A stretch of DNA of 39,270 nucleotides from Kiloniellaceae bacterium (GCA_009377535.1 WHTV01000029.1:1-39270), one strand, 5' to 3'; shown: positions 29,529 through 38,883, counted from the stretch's first letter. Notes: generated by a model from the sequence alone, not told the origin. Made by a program: numbers and translations.

Positions 29529-29555
29529 TTGCGCGCATTCGCTGCTCGCTACAAT
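29529..29555 (+). promoter_or_regulatory. Candidate comEC promoter
   Basis: A good -10, TACAAT (29550-29555), lies 39 bases before the comEC ATG. The best -35 choices are TTGCGC (29529-29534, 15-bp spacer) or CTGTTG (29526-29531, 18-bp spacer). The start is predicted near 29562. Confidence 0.4.
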
Positions 29556-29594
29556 CGTTGCGGTGCAAGTCCCCCGGCCGCAAGGAACGCGCGC

Positions 29595-31766
29595 ATGTCG
29601 ACGGCCTTTCGCGACGACGCAGGCAGCCTGCCGTTCCGTCCAGCGGGCGCGGCAGCCTGGTTGCGCGACTGCCTGCTCGCCGAGCGCGACCGCTGGCCGC
29701 TGTGGCTGCCGGTGCTGCTCGGCCTCGGCGTTGCCGGCTACTTCTGGTCTCCGTGGGAGCCACCGCCCTGGCTCGGCGCCGCGGCGGCGCTGGTGCTGCT
29801 GGCGGGCTTTCCGGCGCTGCGCCACCGGGGCGGCCTTCGCCTGCTGCTGCTCGGATCGCTCGCCGTCGCTCTCGGACTGGCCGCCGCGCAGCTCCGCAGC
29901 GCCGTCGTTGCCGCGCCGGTGCTGGAGCGATCCTGGGGACCGGCGATCCTCACCGCCGAGGCCCTTGCCAGCGAGCCCCAGAGCCGCGGCTGGCGCCTCT
30001 ACCTGCGGCCGATCGAGATGCCGGGCCTGGCGCCGGAAGCTCTGCCCGACCGGCTCCGGGTCACGGTGGCAGGGCTCGACAGCCCGCCGGAGCCGGGCAG
30101 CCGTCTCACGCTGCGCGCCGCGCTGCGTCCGCCGAGCCCGCCGGCCCTTCCCGGTGCCTTCGACTTCGCGCGCCAGGCCTACTTCCAGGGCCTCGGCGGC
30201 GTCGGCTTTGCCTATGGCGCCCCCCGCCTGCTGGCGCCGCCGGAAACGGCTGGCGGTGGCGTCTGGCACGCCTGGCGTCTGTGGTGGTCGGACCTGCGCC
30301 AGACCGTCACGACCCGCATCGCCGCCCAGCTCGACGGCCCGCGCGGGGCCGTGGCCATTGCCCTCATCACCGGCCAGCGCGGCGGCATTCCGGACGCCGT
30401 ACAGGCCGAGATGCGCGACGCCGGCCTCGCCCACCTGCTGGCGATCTCGGGGCTTCACATGGGTCTGGTCGCCGGCTTGCTGTTCTTCTTCCTGCGTGCC
30501 GGCCTCGCCCTGCTGCCCGGCGCGGCGCTCTATCATCCGATCAAGAAGTGGGCGGCGGTCGCCGCGGCGGCCGGCGCTTTCGTCTACCTGAACCTGGTCG
30601 GCGCCAGCATCCCGGCGGAGCGGGCCTTCCTCATGGTGCTGGTGGTGCTGCTGGCCGTGCTGCTCGACCGCCGGGCGCTGTCGCTGCGCCTGGTCGCCTG
30701 GGCGGCCGCGGTGATTCTCCTCCTGGCGCCGGAAAGCCTGATGACGGCCAGTTTCCAGATGTCCTTTGCCGCCGTCACGGCCCTCATTGCCGCCTACGAG
30801 ACCTGGCAGCGCCGGCGGGACAACTACCGTGAGCGGTACGGGCCGCTGCGGCGCCTCGGGCGGTACTTCCTGGGCGTGGCGGCCACCTCGGTCATCGCCA
30901 TCCTGGCAACGGGGCCTTTCGCCGCTTTCCACTTCCAGCGCATGGCGCTCTACGGACTGCCGGCCAACCTCCTGGCGGTGCCCTTGACCGCCTTCTGGAT
31001 CATGCCCTGGGCCGTGCTGGCGGTGCTGCTGATGCCCTTCGGTCTGGAGGGATTGGCCCTTGTCCCCATGGGGTGGGGCATCGACCTGTTGCTCGCCAAC
31101 GCCGCGGCTGTGGCGGACTGGCCGGCCGCCGTGCTGCCGGTGCCGCCGATGCCCGACTGGGGCCTGGGCGTCATGGTCGTCGCGGGTCTGTGGCTCTGCC
31201 TCTGGCAGCGACCCTGGCGCTGGGCGGCCGTGCCGCTTCTCGTGATCGGCGCACTCTCGCCCCTCGGGTTCGAGCCGCCGAGCCTGCTGGTCAGCGGCGA
31301 TGGACGCCAGGTCGGCCTGCGCGATCCCGAGGCGCGGCTCTGGGTCCCCTCGCAACGGGGCAGCCGCTTCGTGCTCGACACCTGGACCCGCCACGGCTTC
31401 GTCGCACAGACCCTGACCTGGCCGCAGCTGGGCGCGGCGGCGAAGGGCCGGCTGAGCTGCGATCCTCTCGGCTGCCTCTACCGCGACGGGCCGGTAAGCG
31501 CGGCGATCTTGCTCGACCCCCGAGCGGCCGAAGACGACTGCGCCGCCGCACAGGTGGTGGTCAGCCTGGAGCCCCTGCGCCGTCAACCCTGCAGCGGACC
31601 GGTGGCGGTGATCGACCGCTTCGACCTCTGGGGCGCCGGCGCTCACGCCGTCTGGCTCGACCCGCAGGGGCCGAGGGTGCAAAGCGTCGCCGGGCAACAG
31701 GGCGCGCGGCCCTGGTCGCCTTTTCCGCAGCGGCGGTCAGCCTGGAAGTCGGGGGAAGCTCAGTAG
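29595..31766 (+). CDS. comEC: ComEC/Rec2-family inner-membrane DNA uptake protein
   Basis: ComEC forms the channel that carries single-stranded DNA across the inner membrane during natural transformation. The 723-residue protein has N-terminal membrane segments and an extracytoplasmic OB-like region (about residues 100-210). The competence domain with many membrane helices begins near 245 ([59 protein letters not shown]). The last 120 residues are soluble and lack a recognisable metallo-beta-lactamase HxHxDH motif, as in many alphaproteobacterial ComEC proteins. AAGGA precedes the ATG; the open frame upstream to 29298 overlaps gltX and is not used. Its 3' end overlaps convergent lexA by 7 bases. 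Confidence 0.92.
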   Translation: MSTAFRDDAGSLPFRPAGAAAWLRDCLLAERDRWPLWLPVLLGLGVAGYFWSPWEPPPWLGAAAALVLLAGFPALRHRGGLRLLLLGSLAVALGLAAAQLRSAVVAAPVLERSWGPAILTAEALASEPQSRGWRLYLRPIEMPGLAPEALPDRLRVTVAGLDSPPEPGSRLTLRAALRPPSPPALPGAFDFARQAYFQGLGGVGFAYGAPRLLAPPETAGGGVWHAWRLWWSDLRQTVTTRIAAQLDGPRGAVAIALITGQRGGIPDAVQAEMRDAGLAHLLAISGLHMGLVAGLLFFFLRAGLALLPGAALYHPIKKWAAVAAAAGAFVYLNLVGASIPAERAFLMVLVVLLAVLLDRRALSLRLVAWAAAVILLLAPESLMTASFQMSFAAVTALIAAYETWQRRRDNYRERYGPLRRLGRYFLGVAATSVIAILATGPFAAFHFQRMALYGLPANLLAVPLTAFWIMPWAVLAVLLMPFGLEGLALVPMGWGIDLLLANAAAVADWPAAVLPVPPMPDWGLGVMVVAGLWLCLWQRPWRWAAVPLLVIGALSPLGFEPPSLLVSGDGRQVGLRDPEARLWVPSQRGSRFVLDTWTRHGFVAQTLTWPQLGAAAKGRLSCDPLGCLYRDGPVSAAILLDPRAAEDDCAAAQVVVSLEPLRRQPCSGPVAVIDRFDLWGAGAHAVWLDPQGPRVQSVAGQQGARPWSPFPQRRSAWKSGEAQ

Positions 31767-32491
31767 CGGCGCAGCAGGCCGACCAGGCGGCCCTGGATGG
31801 TCACCCGCTCGGGCGGGAAGATGCGCGTCTCGTAGGACTTGTTGGCTGGCTCCAGCGCCACGGCGCCGCCCTTGCGGCGCAGGCGCTTCAGAGTGGCTTC
31901 CTCGTTGTCGATCAGCGCCACCACGATGGAGCCGTTCTCCGCCGTCTCGCAGCGCTCGATGACCACCGTGTCGCCGTCGAGAATGCCGGCGTCGATCATC
32001 GAATCGCCGTCCACCTCCAGGGCGTAGTGCTCGCCGGTGCCCATCAGGGCGGCAGGCACGTCGACGTAGTTGGAATAGTCGCGCAGCGCCTCGATCGGCG
32101 TGCCGGCCGCGATCCGGCCATAGAGCGGCAGCTGCAGGGCCTCGCTGTCGTTGGCGGCCTGGGCGCCCGGGATCGAGGAGGAGAAGCCGCCGCGGATCAC
32201 CTTGGGGTCAAAGCCGGTGCGCGTAGCCTGCGGCGCGCTCACCTCGGCATGGGCCGCCCCGGCCAGGGCCACGACATCGTTGGGCAGGCGCATGACCTCG
32301 ACCGCCCGGGCGCGGTGGGGCAGGCGGCGGATGAAGCCGCGCTCCTCCAGGCCGGTGATCAGCCGGTGAATGCCGGATTTCGACTTCAGGGCCAGGGCGT
32401 CCTTCATCTCGTCAAAGGACGGCGACACCCCGTTGCTCTGCAGGTGCTGGTGGATGAAGAGGAGAAGCTCGTGCTGCTTTTTTGTGAGCAT
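31760..32491 (-). CDS. lexA: SOS repressor LexA
   Basis: LexA represses DNA-damage genes and self-cleaves when RecA filaments form. The 243-residue protein starts [17 protein letters not shown] with a winged helix-turn-helix. The cleavage site is Ala129-Gly130 in GRIAAGTP, the catalytic Ser164 is in [10 protein letters not shown], and Lys202 is in EEATLKRL. The recognition region ([24 protein letters not shown]) is of the alphaproteobacterial type. An in-frame ATG at 32590 would add 33 unlikely residues and place the SOS box inside the gene. It is downstream of moeA on the same strand but has its own operator. Confidence 0.97.
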   Translation of the reverse strand: MLTKKQHELLLFIHQHLQSNGVSPSFDEMKDALALKSKSGIHRLITGLEERGFIRRLPHRARAVEVMRLPNDVVALAGAAHAEVSAPQATRTGFDPKVIRGGFSSSIPGAQAANDSEALQLPLYGRIAAGTPIEALRDYSNYVDVPAALMGTGEHYALEVDGDSMIDAGILDGDTVVIERCETAENGSIVVALIDNEEATLKRLRRKGGAVALEPANKSYETRIFPPERVTIQGRLVGLLRRY

Positions 32492-32571
32492 GGAACGCCT
32501 AGACCCCCCGGTGTCGTCTTTCGTCATCGCAGCGACACAACATATGGAACAAAACAAAAACTTCGCCCTAT

Positions 32572-32586
32572 GTTCTAGTTTGGTTC
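32572..32586 (-). promoter_or_regulatory. SOS box (LexA operator) of lexA
   Basis: GTTCTAGTTTGGTTC is an exact GTTC-N7-GTTC direct repeat, the alphaproteobacterial LexA site, 81 bases ahead of the lexA start codon. A degenerate second copy in the opposite orientation, GAAC-N7-AAAC, lies at 32547-32561, closer to the gene. It indicates autoregulation. Confidence 0.85.
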
Positions 32587-32651
32587 TCACGCGGCGTCAA
32601 GGCTCTATGTCCCCCCACCAATCTCCACCGGGAGGCGCAAAAGGAGGGGGC

Positions 32652-33881
32652 TCAGAGGCCGGGCACCAACCGCGGGAAGGAGAGCACCTCGACCAGCTCG
32701 CCCTTGGCCGCCGCCGGGGCAAGGGGCGGCCTCACGATGAGCCCGTCGGCGGCCGCCAGCAGGGCCAGCATCGAGGAATCCTGGCGCCCGTAGGGCGTGG
32801 CCGTGCGCCGCCCGTCGCCGTTCAAGGCCACGGTCGAGCGCAGGTAGTCCTGGCGGCGGTCGTTGGCGCCGAGGTCGGCGCCGAGCACCATCTGCTCGAG
32901 TGGATGGGCCGCTACGTCGAGCCCGAGCAGGGCATTGAGGGCAGGGCGGGCGAACAGCAGGGAACAGACCACGGCGGAGACCGGATTGCCGGGCAGGCCG
33001 AGCACCGGCGTGCCGGCGAGGCGGCCGAACATCAGCGGCTTGCCCGGGCGCATGGCGATCTTCCAGAAGTCGAGCTCCATGCCCTGCTGGCCGAGTGCCT
33101 TCTGGACCAGGTCGTGCTCGCCGACCGAAACGCCGCCGGTGGTCAGCAGCAGGTCGGCGCCCTTGGCCCCGGCGGCCAGTTCGGCAAGGCTGTCCTCGGT
33201 GTCGGCGGCGATGCCGAGCTGCAGCGGCACACCGCCACAGGCGCGCACGAAGGCGGCCAGGGCAAGACCGTTGGAGCTGACGATCTGGCTGGCCCCCAGC
33301 GGCTCGCCGGGCATCACCACTTCGTCGCCGGTGGCGAGGATGGCGACCCGCGGGCGCCGGCGAACCTGCACCCAGGGATGGTTCATGGCGGCGATCAGGC
33401 CGACGTCGCGCACGGTCAGCTGGCGGCCGGCGCGCGGGCCGGGGTCGCCGGCGGCGAAATCGAGGCCGGCAGCGCGCACGTAGGTGCCGGGCTTACAGGA
33501 CTCCTTTACCGTCACCCAATTGTCGCCGTTTGGGCCGTCGCCGGCCTCGGTGTCTTCCTGGATGACGATGGCGTCGGCGCCCGATGGCAGCGGCGCGCCG
33601 GTGAAGATGCGCACCGCCTCGCCGGCAGCGATCGCGCCTTCGAAGAGCCCGCCGGCCGGCACCGCGCCGATCACCTTCAGGCGCGCCGGCACCCCGGTCA
33701 CGTCGGCGGCGCGCACCGCGTAGCCGTCCATGGCGGAGACCGCGTGCGGCGGCTGGGTCACCCGCGCGGCGATGTCCCGCGCCAGCACCCGGCCGAAGGC
33801 CTCGGCGATGCCGACGGTTTCCGCCGGCAGCGGCTGAAGGCTCTTCAGGATGCGCTCGAGCGCCTCGGCGACGGGAATCAT
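32652..33881 (-). CDS. moeA: Molybdopterin molybdenumtransferase MoeA
   Basis: MoeA inserts molybdate into adenylylated molybdopterin to make molybdenum cofactor. The 409-residue protein has the family blocks PPHAVSAMDGYAVRAAD, EAVRIFTGAPLPSGADAIVIQED, RPRVAILATGDEVV, LLLTTGGVSVGEHDLV and KPLMFGRLAGTPVLGLPGNPVS. The ATG overlaps the moaC stop (TGATG); an upstream extension to 33971 lies inside moaC and is not used. No other cofactor genes are present beyond moaC. Confidence 0.96.
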   Translation of the reverse strand: MIPVAEALERILKSLQPLPAETVGIAEAFGRVLARDIAARVTQPPHAVSAMDGYAVRAADVTGVPARLKVIGAVPAGGLFEGAIAAGEAVRIFTGAPLPSGADAIVIQEDTEAGDGPNGDNWVTVKESCKPGTYVRAAGLDFAAGDPGPRAGRQLTVRDVGLIAAMNHPWVQVRRRPRVAILATGDEVVMPGEPLGASQIVSSNGLALAAFVRACGGVPLQLGIAADTEDSLAELAAGAKGADLLLTTGGVSVGEHDLVQKALGQQGMELDFWKIAMRPGKPLMFGRLAGTPVLGLPGNPVSAVVCSLLFARPALNALLGLDVAAHPLEQMVLGADLGANDRRQDYLRSTVALNGDGRRTATPYGRQDSSMLALLAAADGLIVRPPLAPAAAKGELVEVLSFPRLVPGL

Positions 33882-34357
33882 CACGGCGCCTCGTAGCGGC
33901 CGGACTTGCCGCCGGCCTTGTGGGTGAGGCGCACCTCGGTGATGCGCATGCCGCGATCGACGGCCTTGCACATGTCGTAGACCGTCAGCGCCGCCACGGT
34001 GACGGCGGTGAGTGCCTCCATCTCCACGCCGGTGCGGCCCTGCAGCTTGCAGGTCGCGGTGATGTCCACGGCAGATCGCGTCTCGTCGATCGTCAGGTCG
34101 ACCTTCACCGAGGTGAGGGCGAGGGGATGGCAGAGCGGGATGAGGTCGGGGGTGCGCTTGGCACCCATGATGCCGGCGAGCCGCGCCACCGAAAGCACGT
34201 CGCCCTTCTTCACCCCGCCGGCGCGAATCATCGCCAGGGTCTCCGGCCGCATGATGACCGAGCCCTTGGCCTCGGCCGTCCGCTCGGTGACGTTCTTGTC
34301 GGAGACGTCGACCATCATGGCCTTGCCCTCGGCATCGAAGTGGGTGAAGTCGGCCAT
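33881..34357 (-). CDS. moaC: Cyclic pyranopterin monophosphate synthase MoaC
   Basis: MoaC works after MoaA to make cyclic pyranopterin monophosphate from a GTP-derived intermediate. The 158-residue protein has [31 protein letters not shown] and the active-site segment [28 protein letters not shown] with its conserved Lys and Asp. It starts 12 bases after trpC and overlaps moeA by one base. The trpC-moaC-moeA-lexA order is widespread in alphaproteobacteria. Confidence 0.97.
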   Translation of the reverse strand: MADFTHFDAEGKAMMVDVSDKNVTERTAEAKGSVIMRPETLAMIRAGGVKKGDVLSVARLAGIMGAKRTPDLIPLCHPLALTSVKVDLTIDETRSAVDITATCKLQGRTGVEMEALTAVTVAALTVYDMCKAVDRGMRITEVRLTHKAGGKSGRYEAP

Positions 34358-34369
34358 GCCGGCAGTCTC

Positions 34370-35188
34370 CTAAGCCAGGCGCGCCGCAGGCGCCCCGGCG
34401 GCCTGTACCAGTTCGGCGGTGGCCGCGGTGACGTCGTCCCGGCGCATGAGGGACTCGCCGATCAGGAAGGCCCGGGCGCCGGCCGCCGTCATGCGCGCCA
34501 AGTCAGCGGGCGAATGGAGGCCGCTCTCGGCGACCAGCAGTCGCTCGCTCGGCACGCGCGGCGCCAGCGTCTCGGCGGTCGCAAGATCGACCGCCAGGGT
34601 CTTCAGATTGCGATTGTTGATGCCGACGAGAGGCGATTTCAGCTTGAGGGCGCGATCGAGCTCGGCGCCGTCGTGCACCTCGACCAAAACGTCCATGCCG
34701 AGGCCGAGGGCGACCGCCTCCAGCTCCGCCGCCTGGTCATCGCCGAGCGCGGCCATGATGAGCAGGATGCAGTCGGCGCCCAGCGCGCGGGATTCGACGA
34801 TCTGATAAGGATCGAGCATGAAGTCCTTGCGCAGGCAGGGCAGCGGCACCGCCTCGCGCGCCGCCACGAGATAGGCGTCGGCGCCCCGGAAGTAGGGCGC
34901 GTCGGTCAGCACCGAGAGGCAGGCGGCGCCGCCGGCGAGGTAGGCCCGCGCCAGGCTTGGCGGATCGAAGTCGGCGCGGATGAGGCCCTTGCTGGGGGAG
35001 GCCTTCTTGATCTCGCAGATCAGCGCCCTGGCGCCCGATGCCGACTTGGCTTCGAGGGCGGCGCGGAAACCGCGCGGCGCGGAAGCGGCCGCGGCACGCT
35101 GCTCCAGTTCGGCCAAGATCACCGCGGCCTTGCGGGCGGCGATCCAGTCGCGCTTGTCGGCACAGATCTTCTTCAGCACGTCGCTCAT
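34370..35188 (-). CDS. trpC: Indole-3-glycerol phosphate synthase
   Basis: TrpC closes the indole ring, making indole-3-glycerol phosphate from CdRP in tryptophan synthesis. The 272-residue TIM barrel has [15 protein letters not shown] (catalytic Lys), [61 protein letters not shown] and LVAESGLHS. The ATG overlaps the trpD stop (ATGA). It is a stand-alone enzyme, not the TrpC-TrpF fusion of enterobacteria. Confidence 0.97.
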   Translation of the reverse strand: MSDVLKKICADKRDWIAARKAAVILAELEQRAAAASAPRGFRAALEAKSASGARALICEIKKASPSKGLIRADFDPPSLARAYLAGGAACLSVLTDAPYFRGADAYLVAAREAVPLPCLRKDFMLDPYQIVESRALGADCILLIMAALGDDQAAELEAVALGLGMDVLVEVHDGAELDRALKLKSPLVGINNRNLKTLAVDLATAETLAPRVPSERLLVAESGLHSPADLARMTAAGARAFLIGESLMRRDDVTAATAELVQAAGAPAARLA

Positions 35189-36222
35189 GCCGGCACCGCT
35201 GCATTGGTGATGCGCACGACGCGGTTCAGCACCTCGAGCGCGCGACCCGAGTCGATCGCCTCTGTCGCCAGGTCCGCTCCCTGCAGCAGAGCCTCCGCCT
35301 TGCCGGCGACGATGAGCGCGGCGGCGCTGCCCAGCACCACGATATCGCGATAGGCGCTCGGCTTGCCTTCCAGCACGCCGCGCAGTGCCGCGGCATTGTG
35401 CTCGCGGTCGCCGCCGATCAGGTCCGCCAGCGTCGCCGTCGGCAGCCCGGCATCGGCCGGCGTCACCGTGAAGCTGGTGATCCTGCCGTCCTTCAGCTCG
35501 GCCACACGGGTCGGGCCGAGGGTCGACACCTCGTCCATGCCGCCGGCGCCATGCACCACCCAGGCGCGCTCGTGGCCGAGATCGCGCAGCACCTCGGCGA
35601 GCGGTTCGAGCCATTGGTCGGAGAACACGCCGATCAGCTGGCGCTTCACCCTGGCCGGGTTGGACAGCGGCCCCAGCAGATTGAAGATGGTGCGGCTGCC
35701 GAGTTCGACGCGCGTCGGCCCGACGTGGCGCATGGCGCTGTGGTGGCGCTGCGCCATGAGGAAGCAGGTGCCGGCTTCAGCCAGCGCCTTTTCGATCAGC
35801 GTGAGGTCGGCCTCGATGTTCACGCCGAGTGCTTCCAGCACATCGCTGGCGCCGCTCTTGGAGGAGGCCGCGCGGTTGCCGTGCTTGGCCACCGGCACGC
35901 CGCAGGCGGCGACCACGAACTGACTGGCGGTGGAGATGTTGTAGCTGCCGGTGCCATCGCCGCCGGTGCCGCAGATGTCGATCGCGCCGGGCGGTCCCTT
36001 GATGGTGGTCATCTTGCTGCGCATCACCGTGGCGGCGCCGGCGATCTCCTCCACCGTCTCGCCGCGCACGCGCAGCGCCATGAGGAAGCCGCCCATCTGC
36101 GCCGGGGTGGCGTCGCCGGACATCATGATGTCGAAGGCCTGCTCGGCCTCGCCCCGGGTCAGCGACGCGCCGGTCGCGACCTTGCCGATCAGTGCCTTCA
36201 GATCGGGCATCCCGCCGCTCAT
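35185..36222 (-). CDS. trpD: Anthranilate phosphoribosyltransferase
   Basis: TrpD transfers phosphoribose from PRPP to anthranilate. The 345-residue protein has the PRPP and substrate motifs [38 protein letters not shown] and [23 protein letters not shown]. The ATG at 36222 ([12 protein letters not shown]) has GGGAG 10 bases upstream and follows trpG by 16 bases. A longer frame to 36264 would overlap trpG. It is cotranscribed with trpG and trpC. Confidence 0.96.
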   Translation of the reverse strand: MSGGMPDLKALIGKVATGASLTRGEAEQAFDIMMSGDATPAQMGGFLMALRVRGETVEEIAGAATVMRSKMTTIKGPPGAIDICGTGGDGTGSYNISTASQFVVAACGVPVAKHGNRAASSKSGASDVLEALGVNIEADLTLIEKALAEAGTCFLMAQRHHSAMRHVGPTRVELGSRTIFNLLGPLSNPARVKRQLIGVFSDQWLEPLAEVLRDLGHERAWVVHGAGGMDEVSTLGPTRVAELKDGRITSFTVTPADAGLPTATLADLIGGDREHNAAALRGVLEGKPSAYRDIVVLGSAAALIVAGKAEALLQGADLATEAIDSGRALEVLNRVVRITNAAVPA

Positions 36223-36238
36223 GCTTCGGACTCCCGCG

Positions 36239-36826
36239 TCAGGCCGCCGCGGCCGGGTCGGCAAGCTTCAGGAAGTTGTGCAGCAGAGCGTGGCCGTTTT
36301 GCGAGGCGATGCTTTCGGGATGGAACTGCACGCCGTAGATCGGCAGGGTCTTGTGCTGCAGGCCCATGATCACGCCGTCCTCGGCGGTCGCCGTGATCTC
36401 CAGCTGATCGCCCGGGAAGCCCGCCGGGTCGAGCGTGAGGGAGTGATAGCGCGTGGCGGTGAGCGGCGAGGGCAGGCCGGCGAAGACGCCGCGGCCCTGG
36501 TGGGCCACCTCGCTCAGCTTGCCGTGCATCGGCTGCGGCGCCCGCACCACCTTGCCGCCGAAGTGCTGGCCGATAGCCTGATGGCCGAGGCAGACGCCGA
36601 AGATCGGCACCTTGCCGGCGGCGGCGGCAATGAGGTCGAGGCAGATGCCGGCGCGGTCGGGATCGCAGGGGCCTGGCGAGATGACGATACCCTGCGGGCG
36701 CAGCGCCAGCGCTTCGGCCGCGGTGATCTTGTCGTTGCGGCGCACTTCGACCCTGGCCCCCAGTTCCCCGAGGAAATGGAAGAGGTTGTAGGTGAAGCTG
36801 TCGTAGTTGTCGATTAACAGAAACAT
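36239..36826 (-). CDS. trpG: Anthranilate synthase glutamine amidotransferase subunit
   Basis: TrpG releases ammonia from glutamine for TrpE to make anthranilate from chorismate; the same family also serves folate synthesis as PabA. The 195-residue protein starts [16 protein letters not shown] and has the nucleophile Cys79 in [13 protein letters not shown] and the His-Glu pair in [10 protein letters not shown]. The open frame to 36916 is longer than the family norm. Its partner trpE lies more than 2.2 kb upstream, separated by two rightward genes, so the two are not in one operon here. Confidence 0.95.
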   Translation of the reverse strand: MFLLIDNYDSFTYNLFHFLGELGARVEVRRNDKITAAEALALRPQGIVISPGPCDPDRAGICLDLIAAAAGKVPIFGVCLGHQAIGQHFGGKVVRAPQPMHGKLSEVAHQGRGVFAGLPSPLTATRYHSLTLDPAGFPGDQLEITATAEDGVIMGLQHKTLPIYGVQFHPESIASQNGHALLHNFLKLADPAAAA

Positions 36827-36878
36827 TTCAGATGCTTGCGCCGTGCTCTTGCGTCTCGCTGCCGCCTTTTGAGCTTCT

Positions 36879-36884
36879 TTTATA
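36879..36884 (-). promoter_or_regulatory. Possible -10 element for the trpGDC-moaC-moeA unit
   Basis: Leftward TATAAA within TGTTATAAAAG lies 52 bases ahead of trpG. The -35 region is poor. Because trpE is cut off by rightward genes, trpG needs a promoter in this gap, which supports the call. No Trp-rich leader peptide or attenuator is visible. Confidence 0.4.
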
Positions 36885-36938
36885 ACAGGTCGTCCGGCGC
36901 GACGGAAAGCCGCCAAATCGGTGTTGCCGGCAGCGCGC

Positions 36939-36968
36939 TTGACCTTCCAGTCACTAGAAAGTTAGCCT
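36939..36968 (+). promoter_or_regulatory. MerR-type (CueR) promoter/operator
   Basis: TTGACC (36939-36944), an 18-bp spacer and TAGCCT (36963-36968) form a promoter whose spacer contains an imperfect dyad (CTTCCAGT/ACTAGAAAG). This closely resembles the ACCTTCC-type CueR operators of copper genes. The lengthened spacer is the hallmark of MerR-family control, so the regulator gene is probably autoregulated. Confidence 0.7.
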
Positions 36969-36997
36969 GCGGAATAGTTGCGGTGGAGGAGACAGCC

Positions 36998-37408
36998 ATG
37001 AACATCGGAACCGCCGCCCGCCACTCCGGCGTGCGGGCCAAGACCATCCGCTACTACGAGTCCGTCGGGCTGATCCAGCCAGCCGACCGCAGCACCGCCG
37101 GCTACCGGGTCTACGACAAGCAGGACGTCGAGACCCTGCGCTTCGTCCAGCGCGCCCGCAGCCTCGGCTTTTCGGTGGAGGAGGTCGGCAGCCTGCTGGC
37201 CCTGTGGCGGGACCGTTCGCGCAGCAGTGCCGAGGTGAAGGCCATGGCCCAGCGCCGGGTGGCCGACATCGATCGCAAGATCACCGAGTTGGTGGAGATG
37301 CGTGAGACCCTCACCCATCTGATAGAGCGTTGCCACGGCGACGACCGGCCGGAATGTCCGATCCTCCAGGGGCTTGCCGGCACGGTGGCCCTGCCGGCCG
37401 GCGATTGA
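36998..37408 (+). CDS. cueR: Cu(I)-responsive MerR-family regulator (CueR/HmrR type)
   Basis: This is a cytoplasmic copper sensor that activates export genes by untwisting promoters with long spacers. The 136-residue protein has the MerR helix-turn-helix (MNIGTAARHSGVRAKTIRYYE), a dimerisation helix and the metal loop C112-HGDDRPE-C120. The loop has the same spacing and numbering as E. coli CueR, including Ser77, typical of monovalent-metal sensors. GGAGGAG precedes the ATG. No copper ATPase or oxidase is in the window, so its targets lie elsewhere. Confidence 0.9.
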   Translation: MNIGTAARHSGVRAKTIRYYESVGLIQPADRSTAGYRVYDKQDVETLRFVQRARSLGFSVEEVGSLLALWRDRSRSSAEVKAMAQRRVADIDRKITELVEMRETLTHLIERCHGDDRPECPILQGLAGTVALPAGD

Positions 37409-37448
37409 TCGCCGCTTCGTTAACCAAGCCGTGTTAGGCTCCGCACCC

Positions 37449-38618
37449 ATGAAGAAGGGCGAGTCGCATCGGGCCGGGAGGGGCCACCGGCGGCACGGCG
37501 AGGCGCTGTGGAATGCCGCCGCCATCGCCGGCTTGCTGCTGATCGGACTGTTGCTGGGCGGCACCGCCGGCGTGTTCCTGGATCGCCAGGGACTGCTCGG
37601 CCTGCCGGCCGCGGTCCCTGCGATTGCAGAGGCACCTTCTCAATCGCCGGATCCTGTCACAGCTAAGCCTACTCCGCGCGTGCTCGCCGCTGCGCCGCAG
37701 GTCGACCGCGAGGCCCTGGAAGTGCAGTACCACGAGGCGCTGCGCGAACAGCAGGCCGCGCTGCCGCGCGACAACGCCGCCGACAACAGCGTGAGCGGCT
37801 GGCGCGGCGATGCCGGCCGGTTGACCGCGCTGCCGCCCGAGCCGCTGCCCTTGCCCGGTCCTGCCGGCCTGCCGCCGTGGCAGCAGCATGCCGTCGCCGC
37901 GCCGCTGGCTGACGGCCGCCCGATGATCGCCATCGTGCTCGACGACGTCGGCGTGAACCGCCGCGGCGCGAACAAGGCGATCGCCCTGCCGGCGCCGCTG
38001 ACCCTGGCATTCATGACCTATGCGAACGGCCTCGCGGAGATGACGGGGCAGGCACGCCGGGCCGGTCACGAGCTGATGCTCCACGTGCCGATGGAGCCGA
38101 TGAGCGCGGCCATGGACCCCGGCCCCAACGTGCTGCGCGGCGATCTGCCGCGCGCCGAGCTGATGCAGCGCCTCGCCTGGGGCCTCGCCCGCTTCGACGG
38201 TTACGTCGGCATCAACAACCACATGGGCAGCCGCTTCACGGCCGCGCCGGAGGGCATGGCGCTGGTGATGGGCGAGTTGAAGTCTCGCGGGCTGTTGTTT
38301 CTCGATTCGGTGACGGCGGGCAATTCGGTGGCCGGCGACATCGCCGCGCGCAGTGGCGTGCCCTATGCGGTGCGCGACGTCTTCCTCGACAACGAGTCCG
38401 ACGACCCGGCGTCGATTCACCACCAGCTCGCCATCCTCGAGCAGACGGCGCGGGAGCGCGGCTACGCCATCGGCATCGGCCATCCCCACGACGGCACAGT
38501 GGCGGCGCTTGAGCAGTGGATTCCCGAAATGCAGGCCCGCGGCTTCGCCCTGGTGCCGATCTCCGCCATCGTGCGCCATCGCCAGCGCCTGGCCGCGCAG
38601 CAGGCCGCCGGCGGCTGA
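37449..38618 (+). CDS. Divergent polysaccharide deacetylase family protein
   Basis: The 389-residue protein has a basic N-terminus, one membrane segment (about residues 20-45, AAIAGLLLIGLLLGGTAGV) and a Pro/Ala-rich linker to about 155. A periplasmic deacetylase-like domain follows: MIAIVLDDVGVNRRG, LMLHVPMEPMS, GINNHMGSRFT, LFLDSVTAGNS and IGIGHPHDGT. These correspond to the metal-site motifs of the divergent (YibQ/DUF610) branch; the substrate is unknown and may be a cell-wall glycan. An open frame back to 37374 overlaps cueR. The start is 40 bases after cueR, and the ribosome binding site is weak. Whether it is copper-regulated through read-through is unknown. Confidence 0.85.
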   Translation: MKKGESHRAGRGHRRHGEALWNAAAIAGLLLIGLLLGGTAGVFLDRQGLLGLPAAVPAIAEAPSQSPDPVTAKPTPRVLAAAPQVDREALEVQYHEALREQQAALPRDNAADNSVSGWRGDAGRLTALPPEPLPLPGPAGLPPWQQHAVAAPLADGRPMIAIVLDDVGVNRRGANKAIALPAPLTLAFMTYANGLAEMTGQARRAGHELMLHVPMEPMSAAMDPGPNVLRGDLPRAELMQRLAWGLARFDGYVGINNHMGSRFTAAPEGMALVMGELKSRGLLFLDSVTAGNSVAGDIAARSGVPYAVRDVFLDNESDDPASIHHQLAILEQTARERGYAIGIGHPHDGTVAALEQWIPEMQARGFALVPISAIVRHRQRLAAQQAAGG

Positions 38619-38676
38619 ACTCAGCGGTCGTGCCGGAGTCGCTTCGAAACCATCCGGTGAAAATTCGAAGAGGCCG

Positions 38677-38710
38677 AAAAACTCAAAGGGGCCGCATCGC
38701 TGCGGCCCCT
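38677..38710 (-). terminator. Intrinsic terminator for leftward transcripts (trpE side)
   Basis: AGGGGCCGCA, loop GCGA (minus strand) and TGCGGCCCCT make a perfect 10-bp stem followed on the minus strand by TTGAGTTTTTC. It ends leftward transcription coming from trpE or the micro-ORF and may also help the rightward deacetylase transcript. A second hairpin (GGGCCCCG/CGGGGTCCC, 38730-38750) lies just before it. Confidence 0.7.
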
Positions 38711-38762
38711 CCATGAGCTGGTGAATCCTGGGCCCCGAAAACGGGGTCCCGCTTCGAAGGTG

Positions 38763-38843
38763 TTACGAGTCGGAAGAAGGCTGCTCCATCAAACCCGTAA
38801 TACATCCAAGGCCCTGGGACTCCACCGAGATCTCATGAGACAT
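38763..38843 (-). CDS. 26-residue micro-protein or leader peptide, unknown function
   Basis: A leftward ORF of 26 codons starts at ATG 38843 and ends TAA at 38763. Seven bases ahead of the ATG is GGAGG, inside a 14-base run (AAAGGAGGTGATCC) that is fully complementary to the 3' end of 16S rRNA. This is far stronger than any other ribosome binding site in the window. The peptide starts MSHEISVESQ, has one Cys (residue 14, in GLGCITGL) and ends polar and acidic (SSDS). It has no Trp codons and no membrane segment. A hairpin and an intrinsic terminator follow within about 90 bases. Codons are AT-richer than in neighbouring genes. I recognise no family. Confidence 0.55.
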   Translation of the reverse strand: MSHEISVESQGLGCITGLMEQPSSDS

Positions 38844-38844
38844 T

Positions 38845-38858
38845 GGATCACCTCCTTT
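38845..38858 (-). promoter_or_regulatory. Extended Shine-Dalgarno sequence of the micro-ORF
   Basis: AAAGGAGGTGATCC on the minus strand complements the whole anti-Shine-Dalgarno tail of 16S rRNA. A short stem (TTTCA-ACAGC-TGAAA) formed with the bases just upstream would pair with its first As, so translation might be modulated by folding. Confidence 0.7.
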
Positions 38859-38883
38859 CAGCTGTTGAAACAGGAACCCCACT

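Noticed and set aside
36827..36880. Possible trp attenuator ahead of trpG
   Set aside because: No short ORF with consecutive Trp codons and no antiterminator/terminator pair can be seen.
37417..37441. CtrA-like TTAA half-sites before the deacetylase (GTTAACC...GTTAGGC)
   Set aside because: Spacing and the second half-site do not fit TTAA-N7-TTAA.
38844..38859. Plus-strand TGGATCACCTCCTTTC, identical to the 3' end of 16S rRNA
   Set aside because: The bases before it do not match the rest of the 16S 3' end, so it is not an rRNA fragment. It is better read as a perfect Shine-Dalgarno on the minus strand ahead of an ATG.
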